Assembly: GCF_020966635.1 (NCBI RefSeq) | Contig: NZ_JAJKFQ010000026.1 | Location: 1-64,000 of the forward strand | Reading direction: 5' to 3' | DNA: 64,000 bases | Source: Stieleria sp. JC731 | GTDB lineage: Bacteria > Planctomycetota > Planctomycetia > Pirellulales > Pirellulaceae | Shown here: piece after piece, positions 1 to 8,878 of the stretch | How the letters are laid out: each line of letters begins with the position of its first letter | How positions within the stretch are numbered: the stretch's first letter is position 1 | The notes under the pieces: generated by a model | What the model was told of the DNA's origin: nothing | The model's input: the letters and a program-made list of their open reading frames with translations, nothing else | Databases searched by the model: none | Position numbers and translations under genes: made by a program

Positions 1-1326
1 GTTGTTACCGATGGAATCTCGATGCTCACTCCACCGCTTACATAAAACGATGCACCATCGATCGATTCAACTGAGTCAAGATTCAAATCACGACCGTCAA
101 TCGTAAACACCGCGTGATCAGCATCACGTAGATTCGACAGGTCAATATCCGGGCCAGAAGTGACAAAGTCCGTCGAATATCCGGACTCTAGTGCGCTCAA
201 ATCAACCGATCGTCCCGCTTCCACAAGCCCATGAGACAGACTCGTGATCGTGGATAAATCTATTGTCCCCAATGCGTCCACCGGGAAATAAACACCGCGA
301 ACCGTGGAGAGAGCACCAAGGTTTACAAGACCACCTTGGGTTGCGTGTAGTCGCGAGTACTCACCGTCACTATCACTTGTTGCATATCCTGCGTAGTCAA
401 CGAAGTTCTGCAGCGATGACAAGTCAACCTCGCTGCCTACTCCTTCTGCTTTTACCTGAACCGAACGTTGACGCAAGTCACCTGAATTGGGGTCGATGAT
501 CTCTGTCACCCTACCAAGGTCCAGCTTGCCACCTTGAAGCGACTCTAAAAACGCATCCCAATTCCGACCCGTACCATTATTTACTGACGTTAGGTTCGGA
601 AAACTCAGTACACTTCCCGAACCGGTCACGCGCCAGTACACGTCGCCATAGGTGTTGCTTACCGTTGTTACCGATGGAATCTCGATGCTCACTCCACCGC
701 TTACATAAAACGATGCACCATCGATCGATTCAACTGAGTCAAGATTCAAATCACGACCGTCAATCGTAAACACCGCGTGATCAGCATCATGTAGATTCGA
801 CAGGTCAATATCCGGGCCAGAAGTGACAAAGTCCGTCGAATATCCGGACTCGAGTGCGCTCAAATTAACCGATCGCCCCGCTTCCACAAGCCCATGAGAC
901 AGACTCGTGATCGTGGATAAATCTATCGTCCCGGTTGAGTCCACCGGAAAGTAGACACCACGAACAATTGAAAGCTCGCTCAGTTTTATATGCCCTCCTA
1001 GGGTCGCATGTAGTCGCGAGTACTCACCGTCACTATCACTTGTTGCATATCCTGCGTAGTCAACGAAATTCTGCAGCGATGACAAGTCAACCTCGCTGCC
1101 TACTCCTTCTGCTTTGACCTGAACCGAACGTTGACGCAAGTCACCTGAATTGGGATCGATGATCTCTGTCACTGCACCAAGATCTAACTTTCCACCCTGG
1201 AAAGACTCTAAAAACGTATCCCAGTTACGCCCCGTACCGTTGTTGATCGTTTTCAAGTCTGGAAAGCTTAGAACGCTTCCTGCCCCCGTGGCACGCCAGT
1301 ACATATCGCCAAAGGTGTTACTGACG
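1..1326. repeat. 663-bp in-frame tandem repeat, two units
   Basis: Positions 1-663 and 664-1326 are successive units of an in-frame repeat (221 codons). The first ~264 bp and the last ~300 bp of the two units are nearly identical. A central block (about 265-345 against 928-1008) is clearly diverged, so the copies are mosaic. A third, more diverged copy begins at 1327. The array continues past the left edge. Confidence 0.9.
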
Positions 1327-1778
1327 GTTGTCACTGATCCAACGGTCAGCATCCCATTCGAACTAGCGACAAAGTTCGCACCATCAATTGCCGTCGCTGC
1401 GTTCGCTACAAATTCGGAATTTGCACCTTCAACTACCAATGTAGATCCAGGCGCAATAGCAAAGCCTTCAGTGAACAAGCGTGCATTTTCGATTTGAAGA
1501 TCACTATTGAGATCAATTGAACGCACCGAATGTGTGCCTGACCGAATCTCAATTGCTTCGTTACCAGCGTCGATTGATACATCGTCGGATGCTGTAGGCA
1601 AGCGATCGGATGACCAATTCAATGAGTTACTCCAGCGAAGGTCCCCACCACCGCCATCCCACGAAATCGCTGCGAGCATATTTCGGTCTTCGAGCGATTC
1701 AGCCAACAACCGCCGAAGTTTTCGAAGTCGTGATTTGGCTTTTGCTTTCTTAACCTTTTGACCACCGATCAAACGCAT
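1..1778 (-). CDS. LEPR-XLL repeat surface protein (3' part missing)
   Basis: The frame opens at an ATG at 1778 with GGAGGG just upstream and runs off the left edge without a stop, so only the first ~592 residues are visible. Residues ~1-25 are basic (Lys/Arg-rich) and are followed by LAESLEDRNMLAA, the planctomycete LEPR-XLL export motif that marks large secreted or cell-surface proteins. The mature part begins with a beta-rich stretch (WDGGGGDLRWSNSLNW) of the kind seen at the start of autotransporter-like passenger repeats. It then enters 221-residue repeats, each rich in short LxSLxxG / IDLSTITSL strands, suggesting a beta-helix or beta-solenoid stalk. The same-strand genes at 2063 and 3208 lie upstream and are also secreted carbohydrate proteins. 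No catalytic motif is visible. Export and surface location are inferred from the motif. Confidence 0.8.
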   Translation of the reverse strand, partial: MRLIGGQKVKKAKAKSRLRKLRRLLAESLEDRNMLAAISWDGGGGDLRWSNSLNWSSDRLPTASDDVSIDAGNEAIEIRSGTHSVRSIDLNSDLQIENARLFTEGFAIAPGSTLVVEGANSEFVANAATAIDGANFVASSNGMLTVGSVTTVSNTFGDMYWRATGAGSVLSFPDLKTINNGTGRNWDTFLESFQGGKLDLGAVTEIIDPNSGDLRQRSVQVKAEGVGSEVDLSSLQNFVDYAGYATSDSDGEYSRLHATLGGHIKLSELSIVRGVYFPVDSTGTIDLSTITSLSHGLVEAGRSVNLSALESGYSTDFVTSGPDIDLSNLHDADHAVFTIDGRDLNLDSVESIDGASFYVSGGVSIEIPSVTTVSNTYGDVYWRVTGSGSVLSFPNLTSVNNGTGRNWDAFLESLQGGKLDLGRVTEIIDPNSGDLRQRSVQVKAEGVGSEVDLSSLQNFVDYAGYATSDSDGEYSRLHATQGGLVNLGALSTVRGVYFPVDALGTIDLSTITSLSHGLVEAGRSVDLSALESGYSTDFVTSGPDIDLSNLRDADHAVFTIDGRDLNLDSVESIDGASFYVSGGVSIEIPSVT

Positions 1779-2062
1779 CGCAGTATCCCTCCGTTCAGCA
1801 AGAACACGCCCCAAGCAGCCAGGATGGTACCACACCTAGCGTGGGGAGTGTGAACGCAAGAAACTCGGTAGTTCTTATCAACAAGAACCGAGCGAGAACA
1901 CACCGTTTCCCATTGACGTAGGGGCTGCAGCTGCGCCTTAGCTGTGATTTTGCAGCGCGAAAAATGGGATGTCTAGCAAAGCGAAGTTTTGGAGACTCGC
2001 GTGAAACAAAGGAGCATCCGTCGCTAATGCGGCGGGTCGCTTTACCAAGAAAAGCCTCTGCC

Positions 2063-3088
2063 TTAAGGCCGTTCCCAACTGATCGGGGCGAGGTAGATTC
2101 CGCGTGGGTCGCGGCCTCGCCATTGGTAGGCGACTAGATAATCTTGGCCGTCGTGACTGACGATCTCTGGGGCTAATCGCTTCAGCGGGTCCCTTGGTGC
2201 CAAACGCGCGATCGGCGGCCCTTCCCACCGCAGCGGATCCGTCGATGCAAACACTTCCAGCTGCTCAAACCGATAGTAGGTACCGCTGCGTTTGATCACA
2301 AAAGGACTTTCCGCGTAGACGAAAGTGTAACCTTCCGCTGGCGGAGTAATTGGCGGGATCTCGATCGCATCATCACTCCATGGCCCTTCCAACTTCGACG
2401 CCGTTCGCGCTCGTATCGTATGGTCCCTGGTGGCTGGGTTGATACCCTTTTCTGGTGACGTGTAGTAGGCAATCCATTTTCCGGACGCTTCACGATCATC
2501 AAGAATGCAGACGTCTCGTCCCATTGGAAAGATTGCCTTCTTGCCGACCGGTGAAAACGTCAAACCGTCTTCGCTGGTTAAGAGGTGCCCGCCTCGACTG
2601 TTATAAAACAAGTAGTGCTTGCCTGCATCTTTGACGTAAAAAGGCGCCTGCACAGTGCCTTCGGCGTGATCTAAGTCAGCTTGCGATGACAGGAAGATTC
2701 CTTCTGGATCCCAGTTGTCTTTCGTGAGCGAATCACTCGACCAACGGTACAGCAAACGTGTTCCACCAGGGTGCGTCGTATGGCGGATACAAGAGATCAG
2801 TTGCCATCGTCCGTCATCAGCTTGGAAGACTGTGAAATCCACGGGTTCCGCCTTCTCCGAAGCCCACTTCTCCAGCGGAGGACGGCCAACCAACTTGATC
2901 CAGTCGCCTTGGATCTTCGGCACTAAAAAACTTTTCGCAGGATCATCTCCTTCGGTTGAACTTTCGGAAGTCCCGCGAGCACGCTGAACATCTTCCTGCG
3001 CAGCAACCTCGATGCCTGAGCAAATACACAATGCGACCACAATGGCCAGTCGCCACGGGAGTCTTGATTGACATTTCAGATCATTCAT
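2063..3088 (-). CDS. secreted GH43/GH32-like five-bladed propeller protein
   Basis: Likely a secreted glycoside hydrolase or sugar-binding protein of the five-bladed beta-propeller superfamily (GH43/GH32/GH117-like). The start at 3088 gives a signal peptide (basic LPWR, hydrophobic LAIVVALCICSG, then VAAQ). An upstream start at 3148 would add 20 residues before it and cannot be excluded. Propeller-type strands recur: DFTVFQADDGRWQL, KHYLFYNSRGGHLLTSEDG, GKWIAYYTSPE, GTYYRFEQLEVFASTDPLRW and QDYLVAYQWRG. This alternation of short Tyr/Trp strands with SxDGLxF turns is typical of the fold. Candidate acidic catalytic residues exist (Asp in VDFTVFQADDG, Glu in VYAESPF) but were not aligned to a family. 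It lies downstream of another secreted carbohydrate protein on the same strand (60-120 bp gap, depending on the start), so co-transcription is plausible. Confidence 0.7.
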   Translation of the reverse strand: MNDLKCQSRLPWRLAIVVALCICSGIEVAAQEDVQRARGTSESSTEGDDPAKSFLVPKIQGDWIKLVGRPPLEKWASEKAEPVDFTVFQADDGRWQLISCIRHTTHPGGTRLLYRWSSDSLTKDNWDPEGIFLSSQADLDHAEGTVQAPFYVKDAGKHYLFYNSRGGHLLTSEDGLTFSPVGKKAIFPMGRDVCILDDREASGKWIAYYTSPEKGINPATRDHTIRARTASKLEGPWSDDAIEIPPITPPAEGYTFVYAESPFVIKRSGTYYRFEQLEVFASTDPLRWEGPPIARLAPRDPLKRLAPEIVSHDGQDYLVAYQWRGRDPRGIYLAPISWERP

Positions 3089-3207
3089 CGATTCGACTGT
3101 GCAGGCTAGATTTACGGGGAAAAGGAAGACACCAAACAGGTTTATCATAATCCGTTCTTGCTTTCCAAATTTAAAAGCTCAACCGCAGTTTGATTTCGGT
3201 CCAGTGA

Positions 3208-4425
3208 TTACTCGTCTCCTGCGGGAGCTGTTCGCAGCGAATTGTTCCAGCGCGACCATGACGACCAATTGCCATCTCGATCACATTGCCTGACTCGAGC
3301 CGCGTAGACTTTGTCAGGCTGAAGGCTTTTCATACCGAGATGGCTTCCCGAAAATTTTCCACGCGATGAATCGACGCGAACTTCTAACCCTTGGCCCTCG
3401 ATCAATCCGGAACTCCAAACCACGTCAACGCCTCTCGTATCGGTTGCAAGCTGAAGCTCCCATCCGGATTGGATATCGTTGTCATCTGCGTCAGCGAACT
3501 CTGTTTTCCATACGGTCGGGTTCGGCGGCGACTTTGCGAGCCCGATCGGCGAGGTACTGATAACGAAGTCGTCAAAAAAACGTTCTTGTTCAACAGGACT
3601 TCCGGAGTTCCAGTAATTCTCAAGAAACACCGCATTGATACCGTACTCGCCATAGCTGTAAACCCAGTTCAGATTTTCATGGCTGGCTTCAACTTGCCCA
3701 TCAATGTAGAGCCGAAAGATCCCGTCAGATTTACCTGGAGTATTAAGTCTGACGTAGCCCTCCACGCAAACCCAGCGGCCCGTTTCCGCCGAATCAAAAA
3801 CACGAGTCTTCCCTTGCTTGAGCCCGAGCCATTTGAAGTTATCGAAGTCGTTGTACCTGTGGGTGACGACTTGCGAATTTGAGTTCACACCGCGAACGGG
3901 ATCAATCGCCAAGTTTCGTTGGTGTCCGCCCCAAATATGCGCAATCATCGCTTGCGACCAATCGCTTCCTGCAAAGCATGTTGCTCGACTTAGCTTCGCA
4001 GGGTTACCGACCCATCCGTTCTGATGTTTGACATAGTGACGCCAATAGACCTCACGAAAATCCTCACCTTTGCGGACAGCGTGCCCACCATAGTCCATCG
4101 GATTGCGACCAAAGGTCTGCTTCAGCCCACCGGCTCCGACTTCGCCTTTCTGAAATCGAGCTCGAACGCTGTAGCCAGAATGACCGAGAGACTCGGCGTC
4201 CGTTACTGCAAAGTCACCACCATCATCGCCAACTTCCAAGTACTTGGACGTCAGTGGCTTCGAAACGTCAAAGTCGTCACACCAGATGACATTTGGATCC
4301 CGATCCCAACCTTGGTTCTCCGACAGTTCGACTGTATCGATCCGTGGTGCGTTCGGTGGTGATCCGCTAGCGCACTCAGTGACGAAAGCCAGTGACGCAA
4401 GAGAAAAAAGAACGGTGAATTTCAT
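3208..4425 (-). CDS. secreted jelly-roll (concanavalin A-like) carbohydrate protein
   Basis: The start at 4425 gives the signal peptide MKFTVLFSLASLAFVTECASG; ATG at 4443 is an alternative six residues longer. The open frame runs further upstream, but that part crosses a short tandem repeat and looks non-coding. The mature protein has a large beta-sandwich region: WCDDFDV near the N-terminus, then REVYWRHYVKHQNGW, GRWVCVEGYVRLNTPG, DGIFRLYIDGQ and RFFDDFVIST. This pattern resembles alginate/glucuronan-lyase-like or LamG-like jelly rolls. The C-terminal ~95 residues look like a fibronectin-III-type module (WELQLATD, YAARVRQCDRDGNWSSWS). Whether it is a lyase or only binds polysaccharide cannot be told from the sequence. 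Confidence 0.65.
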   Translation of the reverse strand: MKFTVLFSLASLAFVTECASGSPPNAPRIDTVELSENQGWDRDPNVIWCDDFDVSKPLTSKYLEVGDDGGDFAVTDAESLGHSGYSVRARFQKGEVGAGGLKQTFGRNPMDYGGHAVRKGEDFREVYWRHYVKHQNGWVGNPAKLSRATCFAGSDWSQAMIAHIWGGHQRNLAIDPVRGVNSNSQVVTHRYNDFDNFKWLGLKQGKTRVFDSAETGRWVCVEGYVRLNTPGKSDGIFRLYIDGQVEASHENLNWVYSYGEYGINAVFLENYWNSGSPVEQERFFDDFVISTSPIGLAKSPPNPTVWKTEFADADDNDIQSGWELQLATDTRGVDVVWSSGLIEGQGLEVRVDSSRGKFSGSHLGMKSLQPDKVYAARVRQCDRDGNWSSWSRWNNSLRTAPAGDE

Positions 4426-4480
4426 ACGGCTGTCCAACGACATTGGAACGTTCAGGCGACAGGAAATCCGGCAAGTGGCT

Positions 4481-4533
4481 GGGCAACCAAACTGGGCAAC
4501 CAAACTGGGCAACCAAACTGGGCAACCCAAATT
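4481..4533. repeat. 13-bp tandem repeat
   Basis: The unit GGGCAACCAAACT occurs three times head to tail (4481-4493, 4494-4506, 4507-4519), followed by a partial fourth copy. It lies about 55-110 bp upstream of the jelly-roll protein start. The unit length is not a multiple of three, so copy-number change would shift any frame through it; this argues against the longer N-terminus for that gene. Confidence 0.9.
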
Positions 4534-4660
4534 GTAGCGTCCGAACTCTCCAACGTGGCTTCTGAGCGATGATAGACCAAACCGCGAGTATGCCTGCTTC
4601 GCCATCCAGTTGCGGACCAATGAGCTGACAGCGATCTGGTTGCTAGAAGAACAGAAAGAA

Positions 4661-4800
4661 TTTAAACACGGAGTAACCGAGGGCACAGAGTTCATAGCTG
4701 ACGATCAGCCACCTGATATCACCACATTGAACGGGAACTGCAAATGATTTCCCGACCGCTCCAAACAAAAGCTCTGTGTCCACTGTGCCTCTGTGCTTAA
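4661..4800. repeat. dispersed inverted-end repeat element, copy 1
   Basis: About 140 bp bounded by TTTAAACACGGAG on the left and CTGTGCCTCTGTGCTTAA on the right, which are imperfect inverted repeats. The internal sequence (CATTGAACGGGAACTGCAAA, then AAGCTCTGTG) matches the copy at 17190-17330. No open frame or transposase is inside. It looks like a small non-autonomous, MITE-like element. Confidence 0.75.
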
Positions 4801-4874
4801 AACTGCCCAGATTCCCCTCTGCTACTCACCGATTGCAGTTTCCTTTCCAGGACCAGCACCCTTGCGACGCTGCA

Positions 4875-5027
4875 TCAGTCAGATGAAGCCCTAAATTCGC
4901 CTCGGCAGCGGTGATGACCAACGACAATGACATGTACTCCCCATGCTGCCTTTGCGATGCAGATCTTGCCTTCGAAGCGCTTTTTGCATTCAGTGACTAA
5001 GTTTGCCAAGTTTGCAGAAACAGTCAT
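4875..5027 (-). pseudogene. possible beta-carbonic anhydrase core fragment
   Basis: A 50-codon frame from ATG 5027 to TGA at 4875 encodes ANLANLVTE, then VHVIVVGHHRCRGEF. In beta-carbonic anhydrases the corresponding core reads NIANLV followed about 20-25 residues later by VxHIIVxGHxxCGGV, where the H-x2-C pair binds the catalytic zinc. Order and approximate spacing match, but everything N- and C-terminal is missing and the Gly after Cys is Arg. This is read as a decayed fragment next to a mobile repeat, not a working enzyme. The match is short and chance similarity is possible. Confidence 0.35.
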
Positions 5028-5117
5028 ATGGTCACTCACACTTAAGCGCAGAACGAGCGAACACGGAAGGTAAAATGAAAGATGCAGCCATTTGCTCGTC
5101 CCACCTGTGTACTGCCA

Positions 5118-5432
5118 TCAGTTCAATCCAATCAAGCTCTTCGATAGAATCGATTGCCCCCGCTTCGAACCAGCCACTGAAAGCCGAGTCGGTTTTCCGA
5201 GTCGGTTCTCTTCCTGCGTCAAATGTTTGATGACCAGCAGGGCATCGTTTTGTGCAACAACATCATCCCCCGAGACGTCAAAACGAACTCGATCAGAATC
5301 CGACACAGTAATTTTCGAATGTGAAGCAAGATGATTCAGTATTAGCAAGACATCTAGAGGAGTAGTGTCTGTGTCGCCAGAGCCATCAAAAAAGTCAAGA
5401 GACTTTCGATTGATCGTGACTTGTGAATCCAA
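5118..5432 (-). CDS. small dockerin-type protein or remnant
   Basis: The frame contains a pair of dockerin-type I calcium-binding repeats: DGSGDTDTTPLDVLLILNHL and DVSGDDVVAQNDALLVIKHL. The spacing of Asp/Asn residues (D-x-[SN]-G-D) is that of EF-hand-like loops. In frame upstream of the TTG at 5432 the reading continues with LESADDRVLFFAAT, which resembles a LEPR-XLL motif, back to a stop near 5540, but no good ATG lies in that frame. The gene may start from a rare codon or be the surviving C-terminal end of a larger LEPR-XLL protein. Related dockerin pairs occur in the two plus-strand proteins at 9740 and 10927. No function beyond calcium binding can be proposed. Confidence 0.45.
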   Translation of the reverse strand: MDSQVTINRKSLDFFDGSGDTDTTPLDVLLILNHLASHSKITVSDSDRVRFDVSGDDVVAQNDALLVIKHLTQEENRLGKPTRLSVAGSKRGQSILSKSLIGLN

Positions 5433-5795
5433 TTGTGTCGCCGCGAAGAAAAGAACTCGATCATCTGCCGATTCAAGGATTGGCCAGTATCTTTCCAGCC
5501 ATCCCCTAATTTGGACAGCAACTATCCACAGGTCTGATCAACGCGACTTGATGAAAGTAGCGTTTCACTGGGCGAGGCCAAGATAAACCCTCGAAAGCGG
5601 GCATTGGCACGGCGCGTGCTTGCAGCTGCGGGCGTCAAGCACATCAAAACGAAGCAAACCGCGGCGGCTGGGCGGTAAGACAGAAAGTCAACAGAAATGC
5701 AGACTTTGCTGGCGGCTGAGGACAATGAATTCCACTCCTTATCTCGTCCGTCGTCTTTTCATTAAGACTGTTCCGCTTTGCCCTGCGGCCGAGAT

Positions 5796-8771
5796 ATGAT
5801 GAAATCGATCCCTTTTCTAAAGTCATCACGCAAGCGAACTCGCAAAACAGGCAAGCGAGTCTTTCGTAGGAATTTGTCTACGGAGCGGCTTGAAAATCGT
5901 GCCCTACTAGCGGGAATCGTTTGGTCCGAAGGCCCGACACTACTGGAGCCTAGAGCGGAAGCCGTTGCGGTACAAACGGGTACCGATCGAACCTACTTAC
6001 TTGGAGGAGGACTCAGTACAGTCGAAGTCCTTTCGAGTGCGACCGATCACTGGATCGCGGCACAGGGTTCCCCTAAGAACCCGACTGGCCCCGCTGCCAC
6101 GTTTGTCGGCGGCAACGTTCTTGTTTTTGGTGGTCGATACGGCGATCAGGCGACCGAAGAAGCCTTCGACTACGACTATCTTGCCGGTGATAGCGAAGAC
6201 ATCGCAAACTTGCCAACTCCGCGGTATGACCACGCATTTGCGACCGATGGCCTAGGAGGCGCATTCGCGATCGGTGGCATCGAACGCTCCGGTGAACCGG
6301 TATTTGACATCGTCGAACGCTACGATTTGGCAGCAGACACTTGGACAGAAACGGCTCCTTTGCCTGAGCCACGAGTCAATGCGGTTGCAACCTATGATGG
6401 CAACGGCCACATCCTAGTCTTCGGCGGTTCGAGCGATGAAGCGGGCACAGCGCTGCAGTCCTCCGTTATTTCGTATGACGTCACGTCCGACCAGTGGACC
6501 ACGCGAACATCGATGCCGGTCCCAACGACCGAAAGCGCGATCGCGGTAGATTCCGACGGGGTGATTTATCTGGTCGGAGGAAAGGATGCATCGGGTCCGA
6601 CGGGAATCGTCCAAGTCTACGATCCACTCTCCAATTCCTGGAGCACTGAAACTGCGCTTCCGGCCCCGATCTACTCGGCAGCCGCCATGGTGGATTCGGA
6701 TGACCGGCTCAATGTTATCGGCGGCTATTCTGATGACGGAACGACTCTCGGCGATACCTGGCGATCCCAACCGTTGCACCTGCCTGATGAAGTTCCCGTC
6801 ATCACCACTCATGCGAAAACGTTCGGAGCTGCAGACCAAAGCTACGTCTACGACGTGAACGCCACAGGCAATCCCCCGCCAACCTACGCGCTGGTCTCTG
6901 CACCTGCAGGAATGAGCATTGATGGTCAAACGGGAATAATCACCTGGGCGCCGACCGATGCTCAGGTCGGAACACAATCCGTGATCGTTAGAGCGGAAAA
7001 CCGAGCTGGCAGTTTCGACCAATCCTACGACATCAATGTGGCAGGCGATACAACAGCCCCGACGGTGCCGCAAAGTTTCCAAGTCACCAATGTTTCCGAA
7101 ACAACAGCGGATCTTACTTGGGACGCGTCGTTCGATGCAAAAGGCGTCGACCACTACACAATCTATGTCGGGTACCGGTGCGGCTGGCGTGGTCGCAATA
7201 CCTGCTACCGCGTCTTCGAAGATAACGTCATCGGAACCGGAATGACGCTTGCCGATCTAACCGGTTCATACAAACTGCGAGTCGCCGCATTTGATGCTGC
7301 CGGGAACAAATCCGGACTTTCAAGTCTAGTTGCCTTTAGCATGCAGACGCCTCCGCGATTGCTAAAGTACGATGTTCCAGGCTATCGAACCGCAGCCGAT
7401 GCGACTGCCAACTTCGAGATGCGAACGCGGATCTATACGTCCGGCAATCCAGCCCCAACAATGCGTCTGGTGTCTGGACCAGAGAATCTTACTTTCGATC
7501 CCGCGACGGGACTGGTCAGTTGGACGCCGACTGCGACGCAACTTGGAACACATGAAGCGATCATCGAAGCAACAAATGAAGTCTCGACCGTTTCGTTGTC
7601 TCTGCCGATTACGGTAACAGCTGACTTGCCCGTTCTGAGCTTTTCAGCGTCTCCCGCTAGTGGTGTTGGTAGCATCGTCCCCAGAGAACCTGTCGTCATA
7701 ACAACATTCGATGCCAGCAGAACGCCGTCAACATTCGAGATTCTGTCAGGGTCGACCGGTGCTGTGATTGACCCGCTAACCGGAGCCATCACCTGGACTC
7801 CGGAGTATGGAGACGTCGGCGTCACATCCATTGAAGTAAAGGCAACCAACGCCGCCGGTTCAACGATCAGCAATGCGTTGGTACATACTTCCTTCGTTTC
7901 GGAACCGACGAGTATCACCATTGCGGGCGATATGACGTTAGAGCCAACGGTGAGTTGGAATGCCCCGTCCGCAGGCGCCGTCGAGGAGATCGCAGGCTAC
8001 AAAATTTTGCTCTATCGCCGCTACCGCTGGGGGCGTGCTTGGCGAACCGAACAAATAACAATTGACTCTGCAGGCACTTCAACGACAGCAGCTTTAACCG
8101 GAATGAAAGAGAATGTTCCGTATAAAGTTTATGTAACGCCATACGACGCTTTGGGCAACAATGGCATTCGAAGCAGCGAAGCTATCACGTTTTCTTATAC
8201 GCCATCACTTCCTCGTCTGACGTACTCCATTGCCGGGTTCAATGATACGACATCAGTCGTGGCGCTACAGCCGATGACCATTCAGATCAGTGATATTAAC
8301 CCAATGTCGGTGGGAACAACCTTTGAACTGGTGGCGGGCCCTTCCGGGCTTGCCGTTGACCGAACCACTGGGTTGGTCAACTGGACACCTGACCTCAGTG
8401 CATCGGGAACCACCATTAACGCGACAATTCGCGCTACGAACACGCTGGGCTCGCGAACCATCACCATTCCGGTCAACGTGCTCTTTTCTGGCTCGGTACT
8501 CAACCTGAGTGCTGTCCGTGACGGGAACACCGTGCATGCCTCATGGGATCCTCCGTCAACAAACGCGGATCCGGTAGCCTCGTACCGAATCACCAGATAC
8601 TACCGCTGGAGCAGTCGTCGGCGATCAGTGACGTGGACGGTTCCCGCGACAACCACTTCGTTAGATTTCTCGCTGTATCCGACGGGTGCGGTTTGGCACA
8701 CAGGGATGAGTGTCACGCCAATCCGAGCTGATGGCGCAGCAGGAATCGGCGTCAAAGTTTCATACATATGA
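5796..8771 (+). CDS. giant LEPR-XLL protein with kelch, Ig-like and Fn3 domains
   Basis: The start at ATG 5796 (a second ATG follows at once) gives a 991-residue protein. A basic N-terminus leads to ERLENRALLAG, a LEPR-XLL export motif at about residues 30-40. Residues ~45-325 are kelch-like repeats (AVATYDGNGHILVFGG, VDSDGVIYLVGG, NPTGPAATFVGG-type strands) forming a propeller. Residues ~330-900 alternate putative Ig-fold (He_PIG-type) modules, recognised by GxxIDxxTGxITWxPT, with fibronectin-III modules near 420-515, 700-800 and 898-991. Each Fn3 module carries an unusual Tyr/Arg/Trp-rich strand. There is no dockerin, PEP-CTERM or transmembrane end, so how it is retained is unclear. The architecture suggests an adhesive or matrix-binding surface protein. 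It is the first of four secreted-protein genes in a row on this strand. Confidence 0.8.
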   Translation: MMKSIPFLKSSRKRTRKTGKRVFRRNLSTERLENRALLAGIVWSEGPTLLEPRAEAVAVQTGTDRTYLLGGGLSTVEVLSSATDHWIAAQGSPKNPTGPAATFVGGNVLVFGGRYGDQATEEAFDYDYLAGDSEDIANLPTPRYDHAFATDGLGGAFAIGGIERSGEPVFDIVERYDLAADTWTETAPLPEPRVNAVATYDGNGHILVFGGSSDEAGTALQSSVISYDVTSDQWTTRTSMPVPTTESAIAVDSDGVIYLVGGKDASGPTGIVQVYDPLSNSWSTETALPAPIYSAAAMVDSDDRLNVIGGYSDDGTTLGDTWRSQPLHLPDEVPVITTHAKTFGAADQSYVYDVNATGNPPPTYALVSAPAGMSIDGQTGIITWAPTDAQVGTQSVIVRAENRAGSFDQSYDINVAGDTTAPTVPQSFQVTNVSETTADLTWDASFDAKGVDHYTIYVGYRCGWRGRNTCYRVFEDNVIGTGMTLADLTGSYKLRVAAFDAAGNKSGLSSLVAFSMQTPPRLLKYDVPGYRTAADATANFEMRTRIYTSGNPAPTMRLVSGPENLTFDPATGLVSWTPTATQLGTHEAIIEATNEVSTVSLSLPITVTADLPVLSFSASPASGVGSIVPREPVVITTFDASRTPSTFEILSGSTGAVIDPLTGAITWTPEYGDVGVTSIEVKATNAAGSTISNALVHTSFVSEPTSITIAGDMTLEPTVSWNAPSAGAVEEIAGYKILLYRRYRWGRAWRTEQITIDSAGTSTTAALTGMKENVPYKVYVTPYDALGNNGIRSSEAITFSYTPSLPRLTYSIAGFNDTTSVVALQPMTIQISDINPMSVGTTFELVAGPSGLAVDRTTGLVNWTPDLSASGTTINATIRATNTLGSRTITIPVNVLFSGSVLNLSAVRDGNTVHASWDPPSTNADPVASYRITRYYRWSSRRRSVTWTVPATTTSLDFSLYPTGAVWHTGMSVTPIRADGAAGIGVKVSYI

Positions 8772-8878
8772 TCGAGCCGTTTCACTCCTCGCAACACGAA
8801 GTCATCCTGCCAAAATCTTATCCGATAAAAATTTCAGAACACCGCCGCTAAACAAACAATCTACCTGACACATTTCAA

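Noticed and set aside
6414-7154. 246-codon minus frame inside the kelch/Fn3 gene
   Set aside because: Antisense shadow of a gene with clear domain structure.
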